Shown here one piece after another: positions 63,283 to 64,000 of a DNA stretch of 64,000 nucleotides. A program made the position numbers and the translations under genes. The stretch is from Defluviicoccus sp046348835 (GTDB lineage: Bacteria > Pseudomonadota > Alphaproteobacteria > Rhodospirillales > Defluviicoccaceae). Each line of letters opens with the position of its first letter. Position 1 is the stretch's first letter. The DNA lies in the NCBI GenBank assembly GCA_046348835.1, contig JAXMDM010000003.1, positions 1 to 64,000 of the forward strand, in the 5' to 3' direction. The notes under the pieces were generated by a model. That model was given only the letters and a program-made list of their open reading frames with translations. It searched no databases and was not told the DNA's origin.

Positions 63283-63867
63283 ATGGACAGTATCGAGTTC
63301 GAGGATCGCCCGCTCTGGGCGCTGTACGATGGGGTTTACGAGGCGCTGGCTCCGCTGACCGACGCCGCGCCGCCGCCCGATGTCGCGCCCGAGCCCGCGC
63401 CGGGGGTGCAGAAAGTCGCCATGACCGGCCGCAAGAAGATCGGCCTGATCGCCCACGACAACCGCAAGGCCGATCTCTTGGAGTGGGCGCGCTACAACCG
63501 CGACCTATTGGCGCGTCACGCCATCTATGCCACCGGCACCACCGGCAAGGTCCTCGCCCAGGAACTGGGTATCGAGATCACCAATCTGCAGAGCGGCCCG
63601 TTGGGCGGTGATCAGCAGATCGGCGGCAAGATCGCCGAGGGCGAGATCGACTTTCTCATCTTCTTCTGGGATCCGCTGCAGCCGATGCCGCACGATCCCG
63701 ACGTCAAGGCGCTGCTGCGCCTAGCGGTGGTCTGGAACATCCCGATCGCCTGCAACCGGGCCAGCGCCGACTTCATCATCTCCTCGCCGCTGATGGGCGG
63801 CGACTACGACCGCCTCGTCCCCGACTTCGAGGTCTACCGCTCGCGTCCCCTGGCGGTGAACACCTGA
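63283..63867 (+). CDS. mgsA: methylglyoxal synthase
   Basis: A 194-residue MgsA that turns dihydroxyacetone phosphate into methylglyoxal, a bypass of lower glycolysis. Family blocks seen are KKIGLIAHDNRKADLLEWAR near residue 50, YATGTTGKVLAQELG near 83, and NLQSGPLGGDQQIGGKIAEG near 104, followed by FFWDPLQPMPHDPDVKALLR. The first 45 residues are an extra acidic, Pro-rich extension, longer than the usual family start. The ATG at 63283 is spaced 7 from GGAGGT; an ATG at 63277 is too close. Confidence 0.95.
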   Translation: MDSIEFEDRPLWALYDGVYEALAPLTDAAPPPDVAPEPAPGVQKVAMTGRKKIGLIAHDNRKADLLEWARYNRDLLARHAIYATGTTGKVLAQELGIEITNLQSGPLGGDQQIGGKIAEGEIDFLIFFWDPLQPMPHDPDVKALLRLAVVWNIPIACNRASADFIISSPLMGGDYDRLVPDFEVYRSRPLAVNT

Positions 63868-63964
63868 CCGGACCCAACGACCCGGTGCTCCGCGGTCCTC
63901 CGGCCGTTTGGCGGCTCCATGGGGACCAAGCCGGCTTGCTGGAGCAAATCTCCCCCCGCGTGTC

Positions 63965-63991
63965 AAATCCCCGGGCATCCCCCGGGGATTT
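63965..63991 (+). terminator. hairpin downstream of mgsA
   Basis: AAATCCCCGGG and CCCGGGGATTT form a perfect stem with a short loop, about 97 bases after the mgsA stop. Flanking A and T runs make it a plausible bidirectional terminator. Confidence 0.65.
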
Positions 63992-64000
63992 GATTTCCGG

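Overview
The window is GC-rich chromosomal DNA (roughly 65-70 percent by eye) from an alphaproteobacterium, most likely a member of the Rhodospirillales. The case for this is a polyhydroxyalkanoate (PHA) regulon (two tandem phasins and PhaR), an alphaproteobacterial style of short XRE regulator, ThiC under a TPP riboswitch, a MidA/NDUFAF7-type methyltransferase, and a divergent short CysD with a fused CysNC. No rRNA, tRNA, CRISPR array or intact transposase was seen. The species cannot be named from sequence alone.

Layout. 1-2.2 kb is an accessory patch: a decayed toxin-antitoxin remnant, then an AT-rich insert with an AvcD-type antiphage dCTP deaminase and a possible small partner ORF. 2.3-9.9 kb holds riboswitch-controlled thiC, a secreted propeller-like protein, a lipoprotein pair, CsaA and two phasins. 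10-18.7 kb holds a TetR regulator, an Omp85-like barrel, a CDF-family protein, a Rieske protein, a BNR-repeat exoprotein, TerC and acetyl-CoA synthetase. 18.8-21.6 kb is a glycosyltransferase/sulfotransferase pair and a frameshifted DUF1428 gene. 22-27.3 kb holds Lgt, MidA-like, gamma-carbonic anhydrase-like, Ohr, a crystallin-like secreted protein and a CPA2 antiporter. 27.5-30.8 kb is the most unusual stretch: a secreted protein whose C-terminal half is about 41 percent tyrosine, an outer-membrane channel-like protein, a C39-family peptidase lipoprotein facing it, and a hemerythrin. 31-35.7 kb is a housekeeping run (pgeF, prs, rplY, pth, ychF). 35.7-47.7 kb mixes surface-modification genes (acyltransferase, second sulfotransferase, cysD-cysNC giving PAPS, GDP-mannose synthesis) with queG, phaR and 3-hydroxybutyryl-CoA dehydrogenase. 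47.8-64 kb is mostly core metabolism and transport: GST, AGCS symporter, a cobalamin riboswitch ahead of an uncharacterised gene, nitronate monooxygenase, malic enzyme, ChaC, DMT and CDF transporters, a lipoprotein version of YqgE/AlgH, an ArsB/NhaD-type transporter and methylglyoxal synthase.

How the genes fit together. Acetyl-CoA synthetase, 3-hydroxybutyryl-CoA dehydrogenase, phasins and PhaR suggest storage of acetate-derived carbon as PHA, and a shared TGCAnnGCAA motif upstream of a phasin gene and of phaR may be the PhaR operator. CysD/CysNC would supply PAPS to the two sulfotransferases; with the mannose-1-phosphate guanylyltransferase, glycosyltransferase and acyltransferase this suggests a sulfated, acylated surface glycan. 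The two leading candidates for little-described biology are the Tyr-rich protein / outer-membrane protein / C39 peptidase cluster, which resembles fibre or peptide export systems by analogy, and the AvcD insert at the left end.
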